A stretch of DNA of 64,000 nucleotides, taken from the NCBI GenBank assembly GCA_023105745.1, contig JALGQZ010000003.1:43610185-43674184 (forward strand), given 5' to 3'. Numbering within the stretch: the stretch's first letter is position 1; each line of letters opens with the position of its first letter. The translations under genes and the position numbers were made by a program. This stretch comes from Austropuccinia psidii. Taxonomy: Eukaryota; Basidiomycota; Pucciniomycetes; Pucciniales; Sphaerophragmiaceae. The notes under the pieces are model-generated. The model was not told where the DNA came from. It saw only the letters and a program-made list of their open reading frames with translations, and ran no database searches. Shown here piece after piece: positions 52,101-64,000 of the stretch.

Positions 52101-55100
52101 AATTGAGGAATGAAAGAGAAAAATGACTCCAGGATAAAAAAAATGTTTCTGAAGGTAGGAATATTGGAAATTGAGGAAAAATTTAATCCTTTCTATAATA
52201 AATAAAAACTTAAATTGATATTTTCACTTAGACAAAAAAATAAGATTAAAATGGATTTAATGTATTCTATATTTAAGCAATTTTTTTGAATCAAGACTTA
52301 TAAATTAAGTTTAAAATAATTTCAATCTATTTAGCAATTTCTTTTGAGTTACCATTGTGATTGAAAGTTCTGATTTTATTTATTCCTCTTCAAAAGAAAG
52401 TTATCCAATTTTATTTTCTCAAAATATTTTTGACTCTTGAATTTTAATGATTCAAATTCCTTCTTATTATCAAATTTTCTTTCCATGATTTTCATTCCTG
52501 TTTTTTTTTGGTAAGATTGAAAATTAATTTTTATTAGCTTATAACTTTCTCCTTATTTAGCTTAAATAGGTCATCTAGCTTTTGTTATTTCCATATTATC
52601 TGATCCCTTTTGAGCTTAGATATTTAATTCTCATCACACTCTGTAGTAAATAGCTCTTGATATAAGATAATAATATTACTATTACTTGAATAATGATACT
52701 TTTGAATTACCCTATTAGGTCTGAATAGCTTGGTCATCAAATCTTCTTTGTCTTTTTTTTGGTCCAATAATATAATTTTGATTTTTAATTGACTTAAAGT
52801 TTTTAATGCTTTTTTTCTTTCAGTTTGAGCTTCAATATATTCCTAATTATTTTTTTCTTTTATTTATACTTTAATATTATTTTCATTCTCATCAATAATT
52901 TATATAAATAATTTAAGATTTTAAAGGAGAATAGAATACTTCTTATTTTCCTCAAATATCCAGAGGGATATAATTATTGGGGAAGAATTTTATTCAATAA
53001 AAAGAATGGCATGTTTACTTCTAAGAAATTGATATATTTTCAATTATGAATTATTGACTCTGAATATTGATAATTAAGAAGTTAATTTGTCTCTTGTATT
53101 GAAGTCTCCTGAATTCCAATAAAATAATTCAGAAAAAACTTTTTTACGATAGAAACACATATTTTTTTCTTTTGAATTACATTTCTATCGCTTATAACTC
53201 TAATAATTACTGTATAAATGGTGTTTGAATTCTCCTTTTAATTAGAATATTGATAATAATAAGTTTCCAATGGTGAAAATTCTTCTTAAAAGAAAATGGT
53301 CTTCAAATTTACTAAAAGAATGAACAAATACATACTATCAAGATTTTGAGTTCTGGTTTGAATACCTTCTCTTATCCTCCTCTGTGATTCCAATCCCATA
53401 TGAGTATTTTTTTACTTGCGTATTTTTTCTATTTTCTCCATTTCAACAAATACTTAATCATCTTTATGAAATTTTCTTTACCTCAATGGCCATTAGTTGG
53501 GAGCTATTTTTATCATCTGATGGCAGGTGGCATATAGAAATATCACCACAAGAACCAAAAAATGCTTGAAAATTTGACTTAAACAAAATAAAGTTAATTC
53601 TGCACATATAAATTACTTGTGTTAGGTACTCTGAAGGAGTTTTATATTCCTTTAAACCAGTTTTTTGAGCTATTTGTTTAGAGTAAGTATCATTTGTGAG
53701 GCATGATATTTAACCAAATGGAATAGATAAATAAGTAGTTATCACTTTCCTATCAGAAGTCTAATAAATCAATAAATCAGAAGTATATTGGGATTATATA
53801 AAGGATTAATTTCCAATTTTTAAATTTTGTATGCTTTTTTGGAAAATTTAGGTTTGAGAAAAATTACAAGGGGACTCAGTTTGAGAAATATGGTACTTCA
53901 GAATTAAAAATTAGGGTTTCAAATTGTGTTTTTTTTCCTATAATACTGTGGTTTTATTAATTTATGTTTAGTTCCAAGAGCTTATTGAGAATTTATTTAT
54001 TTATTTGAATAACTTTTTATAAAAGAAATAGGAAAACTAGAATGGGAGAAATGAGGATTATAGAAACAGGTGAAAAGGTATTCCTAAAATTGGATACAGA
54101 GGGAAGACAAGATATAACTTTTCAAATGACCTCAAGATCCAATTTAATGCAGCTAATTGCTCTGCTTAAAGCTTAAATAAGATATATCCATGACAAGCAC
54201 GCCTTCAAGGTTAATTCAAAGAAAATGTAATTTTCAAATGATTAATACAGCCATGATCTGATTAAGGAAATAAACCATGCTATAATCCGAGGAATAAGTT
54301 TCAAAAGTATGAGAATTGATAGGAAAACATTAAACTTTATAATAGAAGTGATGAAGAATGTGAGATATATTTCAACAGACCGGAGGCTACCTTTTTTTAA
54401 TATTTCTTCATTAAGTAGAAGTAAAAATGGAAAAATCCAAGGAGTGATTATATAATCATCAGGTTTGATTGGAGTGAACAATTGAGAATTTTATCAAATT
54501 AGACGTTGGCTATATAAAAGCCATTTTAATACAAAGCTTTAAAACATACTTTACATATTAAAAACACTTGCATATAGCTACCATGAAGCGTATTGAATAT
54601 GAGTCTAGCTATGTCATATATTATGTTTCACACATGTTCCTACTCATACTTGGAGAATTTCAAAATAATATCTAAGAAGAAAAAACCATAAATTTAAAAA
54701 AAATATTATTGAAACTGACTTGATACATTGTTGATATAGGATTAAGTATTAGTAATCCCAATATAAAGTAACCAATACTCATGTCTTCCTTGTTATTTTA
54801 TACTTAAAGTAAGAAGATAATATAATTCGAATAATTCCAATAGATTTGAGAATTTTTTTGAATATACTTAATGAAATATACCCTCAGAATATCTTAATAA
54901 GGATCATATAATCACTAATTTTGGTTCTTCTTTTCAAATTGACAAAAAATTAGTTAGTTTTGATTAGAAATTTACACAATTATCACCACTTAAGGTAAAA
55001 TATAAAATTCATGAGCAATAAAGAAAAAAAATCAAGAAATCATAAAAAAAGAAAAAATGAATAGTTGTCATAATTTTTTTTCAATTAATTAGACTTCAAA

Positions 55101-55719
55101 ATAGCTTCCTTTATCTTTTTTAGATTAAAATTCCAGCTTGTTGCTGCAAAAATTGTACATATAAGTTTTTATTAGGCTGAAAAAGCTTGAGAATTAATTA
55201 ATTTTTTGGTAATTCAAGAGCTCAAATTGTTTTTGGAAACTGAATTGATGTAAGTCTTTTGGGTTAAAAAATTTCCAAATAAGTCTTCATTTATTGAACT
55301 ACATAAAGATATTGTTAATTATACCACTATATACCCTCTATTAAGACAATTCATACTGTAAATCCTTCTTGCATAAACTTTGTATTTTCAATCCTTTGTT
55401 GAGAATTAGGCCATATAATATATTTTTTATTGTATTTGAGTAAGAATTTAATGATCAAACAAATATGAAATACAAAGGTCTCTTGGCTTACTCCAAAAAC
55501 AATACCAATTTTTCTCAAGAATGCTTCCTTACCATCTGACCCAATTTATTTAATGAAGAAAATTTCCTTTGAAATTATTTCTTCAATTTAACTTTTAAAA
55601 AATAAAGAAATTAATTAGATGTATAAATATAAGGTAAATTATTGATAATTTGTGGCTTCAGGTAATTCTTCACAGAAATTCAATTTGAAAATAAGGTATC
55701 AATTTCAGCTTCTGAATCA
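49143..55719. other. AT-rich stretch without a supportable gene
   Basis: About 6.6 kb. The first 200 bp keep higher GC and an acceptor-like CTTCTCACAG before an open frame (49161-49352), perhaps a relic of whatever the solo LTR entered. The rest is AT-rich with only short frames and no recognised element ends. Confidence 0.5.
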
Positions 55720-56178
55720 CAGTGGAGCTCCAAAGTATTTACATGGTGCACTTAAACTCTGTCATATTGGTTATTCCAGGTGGTTCAAATGGACTGCATA
55801 TCTCTGAATATCCCAATGGAGCTAATCAGTCCCCAAAAACCACGACCCGAACCTTGCCAGCCCGGAACCGACCAATCACAATGCAGTCAACTACTTAACC
55901 AGTCTGTACTCCACCTTCAATGACGCACAACTGCATAAACTTCAAGATTCCCATCTCCAAAATTCAACCTAAAATATCCCTCATTCATCAAAATATCCTA
56001 CTCATACCTCCTATCTATGCAGAAAGGCTCATATGTCAGATAAGGATCTCATTGCCATTGTGAGTCAATCATAACCAAATATTTATTGTAATCCAATTAT
56101 CAGTGGGTCTATTTTCAATAACCCACCATTTTTTTTTGGAATCAGTCCTGATTCCTTTGCAACATAAAAGCTCTCCCA

Positions 56179-58920
56179 ATGCCAAACAAACAGCATCTCA
56201 ATCCACTTCTTTTTGTTAGCGATTTTGTTACAGACACTGATACATCTTCCCCCAATTCAGAGACTGTCTTTCCATCATCTAGTTACTGCAACTTGAAAGC
56301 AGTGCCAAAAAAATTTGGAAGTCATAGTGGAATCTATCACCCCATGAATTCTGATGGACAATCATCTGAGGAATATGAGGGGGAGGACAATGACTACATA
56401 AGCTCTGAGGATAGTGGACCAGGTGTGGATGTTGTTACCCCACCAAAATAAAGCAAGAAATAAGTAAAAAGGAAACATATACAATTATTATGAGGTGCAT
56501 TTAATTGTTCGCATATCCAATCTATCCCGCATGAGTACTGATTTTGGTATCATCTTTAGGAACTTAATGCAAATGTCAAATGGATGGATTCAAAGGGAAA
56601 TTTACACTTCATTTAAAAATGCCAACATTTCGGGTCAGCACATTTTTCTTGTCTTATAATATCTGCTCCACTAATATTGATATACTTCACATGCATTGTG
56701 AAGCTTGCTATAATTGGTCAGAACACTTTCAACCTAAGCAAACACCAAGGGCACTGTTGTGGATGATTCAATGCATGGGCTTCCAAAGCCCCTGGGTCTG
56801 TGGAGCCAAAATCTTCACTGAAGAACAAGAGTGCCTACTCAAAAAACCTGTATAAGCCCTTGTAGCCATTCAGGTGTTGTTTTCCATCTTAAAAACCCCA
56901 CATTTATGTCACTTTTTACAAAGATTGGCACCTAATTTCATATGTCCCAAACAACAATTAATGGACACCACAGCATCTCAGCTATGCTTTGAATGAAAGT
57001 AAAAGTTGATAAAGGAAGTGGGTGATTTACCATCTGACACACCCCTTTGTTGGGAAATTGATTGTTGGACCACCAAAGACCAGATTTAATCATATTTAGA
57101 AGTTTTTTTACAGTGGATCAACCCAAATGATTATATCTTTTGGAGATGCCTGGTTGCATTAAAGGTAGGTTTTTATTAGGATTGCTGATAATTTAAACTT
57201 GCTTGAGACCACATCCCATCACAGTCCCTTCATAGTCCACATTCAGGTGAGGTGCTGTCATGGAGCTTGTGGGAAGGGTTGTCCAAGCATGGAATGATCA
57301 AGCAATTGTTCAGAATAACAGGAGACAATTCAGGAAATTATAACTCAATTATGACAAATTTACAATGCAAGTTCAGTGGAATAAATATAAGTTGGGACCA
57401 TGGCCAATGCTTCAATCACTCCGCTTGCCAAATTCTCAACTTGGCAGCCAAGGATTTTCTCTTGTACATGGGCCAACTTACAGACAAGGACTACAATTTT
57501 TTCCACAACTACCTTGCCACCAATAAAGTGACACTTGAGGAAAGTGACAATGAGGCAACACCATCTGTGCAATATGTGAAAGGTGTGCACCTCAACCAAA
57601 TATATATATATTCCTCTCTCAATTTTCTAACATTAAGCTCTATTCTTCAGGGAGCATCAAACAAATCAAAAAGTCATTGGGTCAATTGCAAAAGAAACTT
57701 TAAACTTGAGCACTTAATAAAGAAACCCTAGAGACACAAGATAAGTCTGGTGATTTGGAAATAATAAGGGGAGAAGATAGCAATAATAAAGGGGAATGTG
57801 ACAACAATGATTAGTCCTTCTGGTGGGCATTGGCTCTTTGCATATCATTAAAGTTCAAATTTGTTACTTATATTATCTGTCCATACATATAGGCAGCTAG
57901 ACAATTGTAAGACTATTACAGGATCTCTGTACTCACATTGGTGGGTCTAGCAAACAGCAAGATCTTTTCATTGAAGCCCACAATAAAACCCGTGATCCAA
58001 AACTCTTACCTATCAGTATCCCAATGACACGGTGGAACATTTTCCTAAAAAAAACCAACACATGCACAAATTGAAACTATTTATTCAAATCTACAGGAAC
58101 ACTCCTCAACTGATAAATTACATTTGAGCAAGGAGACATGGAGCCTATACTTCTAATGTTTGAACAATAATGTAATGTCTTCCAATTCAAAGCTCCCACC
58201 AAATACCTCATCATGCCTTATTATCAGGTAATTATGAATCACCTCAAGGATTACACTAGTTTAAGTCCTCATACTTGGAGGAGTGCATGCGAGGCAGGTC
58301 ATTGAAAGTTAAAAAAGTACTTTGATTACAAAATGTCCACCAATGACTCCCTGATTGCCACACTTTGAATCAAAAATATGTGGAAGGGATCTTCAAGCAA
58401 TTGGGAGTACCCTCAAACCATGCCAAAGAGGTGATTGACCTTTTGGAAGGTGAGTGTGCTCAATTTCCCCAGAATGAAAATGAAGACGCCCTCAGGAAAA
58501 ATGCCCTACTATCCTCTGACAATCTCAGTAAACCAAATAATTTTGATCTACTCAAACATCTGAAGCAGCCACCAATAAAGGCTTCTCAAGATGTTGAATT
58601 AGAATCATATTTACAAAATGAACACCCAATGATAAAAGGAGAGCACATAATCAATTATTGGAAGGTTAGAGTACTTCCCCTTTTGAATGCTGGTGAGACT
58701 CTGATTAATTCTATCAATTTCCCAGAGTCACATTGTCTGTGTGAATTATCCAAAACTAGGAAAGGGAGCACTCAGATACTTAAGCATTATGGCGTCTTTG
58801 GCCTCTGTAGAATGCTTTTTTTTTGCACAGCGGTTGGCTTAAATTTCCAACAAGGGCATATTTAGGAGCCAGGACTATTGCACATTTGACTTTTCTGAAG
58901 GGGTGGCTCAATGAAAAGTC
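56179..58920 (+). pseudogene. hAT A transposase remnant
   Basis: Pieces occur in family order, across several frames. An acidic N-terminal exon comes first (ATG 56179, ends 56451). A possible BED-like zinc-finger region follows near 56580-56720. CWEIDCWTTKDQ near 57051-57090 gives the first catalytic aspartate. Then come LWEGLSKHGMIKQLFRITGD and the hAT signature HSACQILNLAAKDF (57252-57731). TRWNIFLKK lies near 58030, and AGHRKLKKYFDYKMS near 58300. The C-terminal region contains GVPSNHAKEVIDLLEGE and the dimerisation-domain motif ELESYLQNEHPMIKGEHIIN (58365-58660). A frameshifted tail reads YLGARTIAH and LKGWLNEKSPP near 58860-58925. Stops separate most pieces, so it is inactive. hAT proteins act as dimers in the nucleus; here only the sequence relationship is shown. 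Confidence 0.78.
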
Positions 58921-59016
58921 CCCTCCATTCTGACTTATGTGTGACAACTTACACCGTATTCAGTTTATGACTTAGTAATTACATCCAAATTATGTGAACA
59001 TTGGGCTGTGGCTTTC

Positions 59017-59047
59017 TTGGGTCCGAGTCTTTTTGAGTCAGACCCAA
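59017..59047 (+). repeat. Subterminal hairpin of hAT A
   Basis: Arms TTGGGTCCGAGTC and GAGTCAGACCCAA pair in 11 of 13 positions around a TTTTT loop. It lies just inside the proposed right terminus. Such structures could be transposase-binding or fold-back sequence, but the role is unknown. Confidence 0.6.
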
Positions 59048-59085
59048 AACTGCTTTTGGACTGCTTATCCACCCTTGGTGCACTG

Positions 59086-61414
59086 AATTTAAAACTTGAA
59101 TTATAATTTTATTAATCGTTTTTTTTGGTAATTATTGAAATTTTGTAAGGCTTGGGATATGGTTTTCAATAAGAAAGTTTTTTAGAAGATTTTTTTGGTT
59201 CTTTTTATATGATTTAATGTAAAAAATTACATTTTCAGAGTGGCTAAAATAAAATTTGTGATTTTAATTAAAACCCATGAGATTAGGCACCCATAAATAT
59301 GATTTTTTGGTACCAAAAAACCTGCTTATAATTTTATTTGGTCTTTCCCAAAACTCACAAATTAAACTTGGGCTTTGAGCTAAAGAAAACTAAGAATTTC
59401 TAAGGTTGTATTTGGTAGGTTTGAGAGTCCCTAAGAATAAATATCATATAATGATGTAAGGTATTATCCTTTTGGGAAAGCAATGATATAAATGACCCGT
59501 TCGAATCTTGATGAAGATTATATTATAAGTATAAGTAAGATAAAAAGTCAATAATAAATCAGATTAATGGACGTTGAGCTTAACAGACGGCTCTTCTAAG
59601 AGATTTCTACCATGTGTAATTAACTCTTGAAAAAACGTATTTTGAATAAATTAGTTTGTAGAACCTGAACCAATGAGTGTACTTGAAAAATTATTTGAAA
59701 GTAAAGGAGTAATGAAGAGTATTGAAGTTATTTGAAAACCAGTATTCAAAATTTAACAGCTATTCTCTTGAATGGAATGATTAGATTTCATTTAGTGTTG
59801 AAGTTTCTCAATAAGAATTTGACTTTAACTCCATCTAGGATGTGAACTTTTAAGAACTAGCTTCATTAGAAGCTCTTTTTATGACATGTCTTTTACTTAA
59901 TCAATATCATTCATTTAAATCGCAATTAATTGTCTTAAAACCAATCAGCTCATTATCCTTGATAAGAACAAAATAGGATGATTGAAAATTATCCTCATTT
60001 TTATTATTGTAATTAGTCAAGTAATTTAAATACTTAACTTTTGAGTTACTCAAAAAACCATCTTTTGGACTTTTTTTCTTGAAAATTTACCTTCTACCCT
60101 TATCTTTCATAAATGCTTTTATCCCGCTTAAATGTAAAATATATAGAATCCTGATGATAGTATACTGAATGAGGGCCAGACTAACTTTTTCCAACAAATC
60201 TAATTATAATCAAATCCTAAAATCTATTAAAGAGGCTCTTTACCTTACTATCAAGGATGTGAGCTTTATATCCTCAAGTTTGAATTATCCAAAGTAAAAT
60301 GACCTTATTGATTCAATTAAAAAGTTTTCAACTCCAATTAGGCTTTCATAATCTTGTTTTGGAAATAGAAAAATATATCCTCTTATTATTGAAATGATGA
60401 TTGATTATTAACAAATAAGGAATTTTTCTATTTTTTGAGAGGTTCAAAATTTGGGATTAAATATAATTCCAAAAATTCACAAAAAGGGCTTATATATATA
60501 ACTCACTTTTTAAGAGGTGTTTTCCTAAAATTCCTCTAGAAAAATGATTGAAAGATTTGATTAAATCATCAATATTGGAGCAATATATTCCATATGAAAA
60601 TCTTTAGAGATGGTGATAAGATTCCTTTTCAAAAACATTGTAAATGAAATTAATTAAAAAGTGGGTACCCATATGTAGATAATAGGAAGTTTAATACATT
60701 ATTATATTTTAAAATATCTTGAAGAGGGATATAGAATATCTTTTTGAAAGGCTTTCAAGTATCTATTGATTGAATATGTTCAATAAATTACAGCTAAAAG
60801 TACTTATAATATGTTTTTTGTAATTATTGTTGAAAAATATAACATATATTTATTAAAAATTGAAAATACAGAATCTCAAATGAAATATGAATACTCAATA
60901 TATTATCTTTAACCTCAATCCAATTATGTTTCATAAGGATCATACAGATTTTATAATTGATAGGAGCTAAAATACCAACATAATAAATAAATTGGATAAG
61001 GATGAACTGATAAAGATTTGATAACCATGGTACTAATTATTCATTTTTAAAAAGAAGTTCTTACCACTATTTTATCTAAATAATTAGACTTCTAGCACAA
61101 ATATATCATATTTAATATCACTAATTAATTCCCCCCCCATTGTTTGGTCATCTATTGTTAATAATAAGCTAGAAGTTACTTTAAGAAATAAGGGGAAAAT
61201 GTATTTATATTTGGGAACTAAGTTTCCTAAACAATAGGTAGTTTAAAATAAAAATATATTCTGGTTTTTTAACAAAATTCAATTTAAAAGATTTTTGATA
61301 ATTCCTTCAGCTTATATTTCTTTCATTCAAGATATATTGATTTTATATCAGTATTTCTTTAGAGTATTAGTTATTTTATTAAAGGAATTAAGCTCCTGAG
61401 GAAATTTATTTTCT
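59086..61414. other. AT-rich spacer between hAT copies
   Basis: No frame with domain content and no repeat boundary recognised. A CCCCCCCC run occurs near 61132-61139. Confidence 0.45.
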
Positions 61415-63144
61415 TTAGTTTTGACAAGAGATTATAAAATTGAAAAAATAATAATAATAAGGAGGAATCTTCTCATTTAGCCACTCCTTCAGGAAAGTGC
61501 AGTGGGAAATTGTTCTCAATCCTAGGGCCACACAATTGGAAGTCTTAAGTCTCCCACTATCATAGAATACTATTTCAATGCATAATGACCCTGTGGCAAT
61601 GTTAAAATACTTAAGCGACTTCTCCCTGAATTGGGAAATTTCCCAGTTACTATTTTTTAAAATCAATTATTACCTTAATAAAGACATGGAAGAAATAATC
61701 ATAGTCTTAATTTCCAATAAGAAATAATTGGTTCACCTGTTTTCATAGGGTGTAAAATCTGTAAATAAAAAACCAGCTCATCACCCTTGTTTTTGGGACC
61801 TCATAAGCTGTCTCAATGGCTGGCTTATTAAAGTGGTAGAGCAAGTCACCAATTTTTGGTTTTATCATATCTTGAGGGGTAGTTCCTCATAAATTTGATT
61901 GATTAAAAAAATTATTTTTTGAAATAAGTGAATCCATTTAAATTTTGTTCATTTAAATGAGTTCCTTTTATCAATTTATTGGAACATATAGCTTTTTAAA
62001 ATTAACTTAATAGTATTTTGGATGAAATAAAAATGCTATCAGAGTATCATTTATTTTCCATTTCCACCTCATAATACTTGTGAAATTTGTTTCAGGCTTC
62101 CTCAAATACCTGATTCCAAGAATGGGGGCTCAAACTTTCATAGTGAGCCAATAAACTTAATAAAACTTGGAAGGATAGAAAAATAAGCAGTTTTGTTGGA
62201 CCTTTTTATTGAAAATATTTCTTTATTGTTTGAACATGTTGAGTATGGTCTCCATGAACTCTTTTGAACTACATTTATTTTGAGTAAGTTGATACTTGTA
62301 GCTTTCATAGGTATTTGTATATATTTGAAGCAATAGCTTTAACCAACAAGCGCATTGTATTTTCTGGAGGAAGTGATTCCACTTGGTCATTGAAATTGTG
62401 ATTGGGAGGACTTTGGGGTTGTGATTTTTACTGAATGATTCAATGAAAATCTTTTTCTGTTTGGAAGAGCCACAAATATGTAAGAAGAGATATTATAGGA
62501 ATTTGAAAATAGCTTTTGATTTTGTTCGGATAAAATTTAATAAAGATTGTTGTTCACTTTAAATAGAAATCCATTTTTTGGATAAGAGTTAGTTCCGAGG
62601 AGATTTTGTTTCTGTTTGTGTGTTGGGAAATTCCTCAGGGTCACTGCTCAAATTTTCAATTTATAAATAATTTGAACTTGGGGGATTTGTATTCATTTTC
62701 AAGAGTGGCTTTATTTATAAATGAAATGAATTGATTGATTTTTTTATTTTCTAAATATTGATTTATCTTATATATTCATAACATCTTATTATAAAACAAC
62801 AAAAAGGCAAGCTTCTGAGTAGTTTGTGAAGAATTATTTATTACCTTGAGGGTCCTCATTGGATAACTGAATGTCATTGTTTCTGTCTTCAATTAGGGCT
62901 TGTTTTACTCGATTATTATTGTCAAAAAAGTGATAAACTTTGTATGTAAGCTTTCTCATGTGTGTAAAAAACTCTTTGGAAATGAGGCTGATCACATGGC
63001 AGGCACAATGGTGAAATTGTTCAAATTTGGGCCAGAAAATCATTGTTGAAGTACTGTTATCATTTCTTTGTTGTTAGCCACATTTTATCCAATAGTACTT
63101 TGAAGAGAATTTATCATTCCATATTCAGAAAGGACCTCCCAAAG
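61415..63144 (-). pseudogene. Second hAT transposase remnant (hAT B), cut by LTR E
   Basis: Read on the minus strand from 63144: LWEVLSEYGMINSLQSTIG and FHHCACHVISLISKEFF (62834-63043) match the hAT A pieces LWEGLSKHGMIKQ and FNHSACQILNLAAKDF. At 61666-61465 the C-terminal tail reads LGLRTISHCTFLKEWLNEKIPP, parallel to the hAT A tail. The intervening 1.1 kb is too decayed to read. Homology stops abruptly at 63144, where LTR E begins, so the N-terminal part lies beyond that insertion, outside the window. It is more diverged than hAT A. Confidence 0.7.
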
Positions 63145-64000
63145 TGTAAGGTGTGGATATGAAACTTTGATTTAAAATCAAGTACTTTTCCTGTGCTCAA
63201 AATTTGTATAAGGTAAAAAATGATTAAAAATAGTATGAAGTAGTATTTTTGAGAGAAAACACACCAATTTTATTTTTTTAACTTTATAAGTATAAAACAA
63301 CAATATTATAAAGATTTATTGTTTTACCAACAATAAAAATTTATCCAAAAATACTCCACAAGAGATATTTAAGGCTACAAAAGACATTTCAATTAGAATT
63401 AATAGAGAAAACAACTGCAAGCAATTAATTTAAAAACAAGGTCTTTAAAAAGATACTTAAAGAGAAAAAATGCCCAAAAGTGGCCAGAGTGAATTTGGAA
63501 ACAAAGTGACAAAGCTAGCAGTGATGAAAGATGTTTTAATTCACTTATGGGGTGGTTCAAGGGGTAAAAATTATTATAATGATTTTTTCACGTGTTTAAA
63601 AGGTTTAAAATGATATAAAAAAGGTGGTTAGAATATTTTATTGATTGATTTAAAAGTGCATAAACTAATCATAAAAGGAAAAGATTCTAACATGAAGAGT
63701 AAAGTGGGGCAAAGAAGACATTCTTTTATAGCAATCAATTTTCTTACTCCAAAAGTAAAATTTACTCTTGTCAGTTGTGGAAAAGACTCTGAAATAAGAA
63801 AAGCCAATTATGGCATGATTGAACCCTGGTTTAGACCAAAAAGGGCTGGTTTTAGCCATTTTAAACCCTTAAATCAGCCAATACTATAGTAATACCTGGT
63901 CTAGAGACTTCAAAACACGTCAGGATGTGTGTAAGAGACGTAGAAAACAGTTAAAACTGTTTTCACTAAGACTTTTTTACCTTAAGGGTAGTTTTACCCT
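63145..64000 (-). mobile_element. LTR E, partial, inserted in hAT B
   Basis: It starts TGTAAGGTGTGG, the terminus shared by B1, B2 and D (reverse complement), and aligns to the right window edge with LTR C at 26865-27740. The preceding CAAAG (63140-63144) is the expected left target duplication; its partner would lie beyond 64000. Minus orientation is inferred from its alignment to C. Short frames inside (63641-63889) are not genes. Confidence 0.68.

Larger units (their letters stand above)
55720..59085 (+). mobile_element. Decayed hAT-family DNA transposon (hAT A)
   Basis: The transposase remnant inside identifies the family. Candidate ends are CAGTGGAGC at 55720 and, on the other side, CACTG at 59081-59085 (reverse complement CAGTGCACC); hAT elements often end in CAGNG. 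The expected 8-bp target duplication is not visible (CTGAATCA versus AATTTAAA), so the boundaries are provisional. A strong hairpin lies about 40 bp inside the proposed right end. Confidence 0.6.

Noticed and set aside
55720..59085. An 8-bp target duplication for hAT A
   Set aside because: Flanks CTGAATCA and AATTTAAA do not match, so the proposed ends remain provisional.
59490..59515. GTTCGAATC, resembling a tRNA B box
   Set aside because: No A box at the right distance and no acceptor stem can be formed. I found no supportable tRNA gene in the window.

Overview
The window is AT-rich eukaryotic DNA in which two intron-containing housekeeping genes sit as small, relatively GC-rich islands among decayed, nested transposable elements. 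Short GT-AG introns (about 80-200 bp), fungal-type PRP18 and cis-prenyltransferase proteins, and a Ty3/gypsy-type gag point to a rust fungus (Pucciniales). From memory of its repeat-derived predicted proteins, Austropuccinia psidii or a close relative is my best guess; I could not search a database.

Layout. 1-2324 (minus): decayed gypsy-like gag running off the left edge, with a putative LTR promoter up to about 3.66 kb. 3.7-10.9 kb: AT-rich, no supportable gene. 10944-12864: an LTR copy, then an unrecognised coding fragment (12.90-13.22 kb) and a GC-rich, GGCC-studded repeat (13.97-15.19 kb). 18064-19632: PRP18 (plus, 5 exons, 377 aa). 21637-25688: a Mutator-like element (MULE) with terminal inverted repeats, a perfect 9-bp target duplication, and a reading path of FAR1-like domain, DDE transposase, zinc knuckle and OTU cysteine-protease domain. 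25987-29614: an LTR copy with a second LTR nested inside it. About 36.1-42.0 kb: a second MULE copy split by a 2.16-kb solo LTR. 42.0-43.5 kb: extreme AT tract. 44449-45885: cis-prenyltransferase (RER2/SRT1 type, minus, 5 exons, about 302 aa). 47702-49137: a solo LTR with perfect TCAAG duplications. 55.7-59.1 kb: a decayed hAT transposon (plus). 61.4-63.1 kb: a diverged hAT copy (minus) cut by another LTR that runs off the right edge.

The genes do not form a pathway: PRP18 acts in the second step of splicing and the cis-prenyltransferase in dolichol synthesis. The main story is nested insertion: one LTR lineage appears at least five times and has inserted into a MULE, a hAT element and another LTR. 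The most unusual content is the MULE with an apparently fused OTU protease. Every transposon reading frame here carries stops or frameshifts, so none looks autonomous now.
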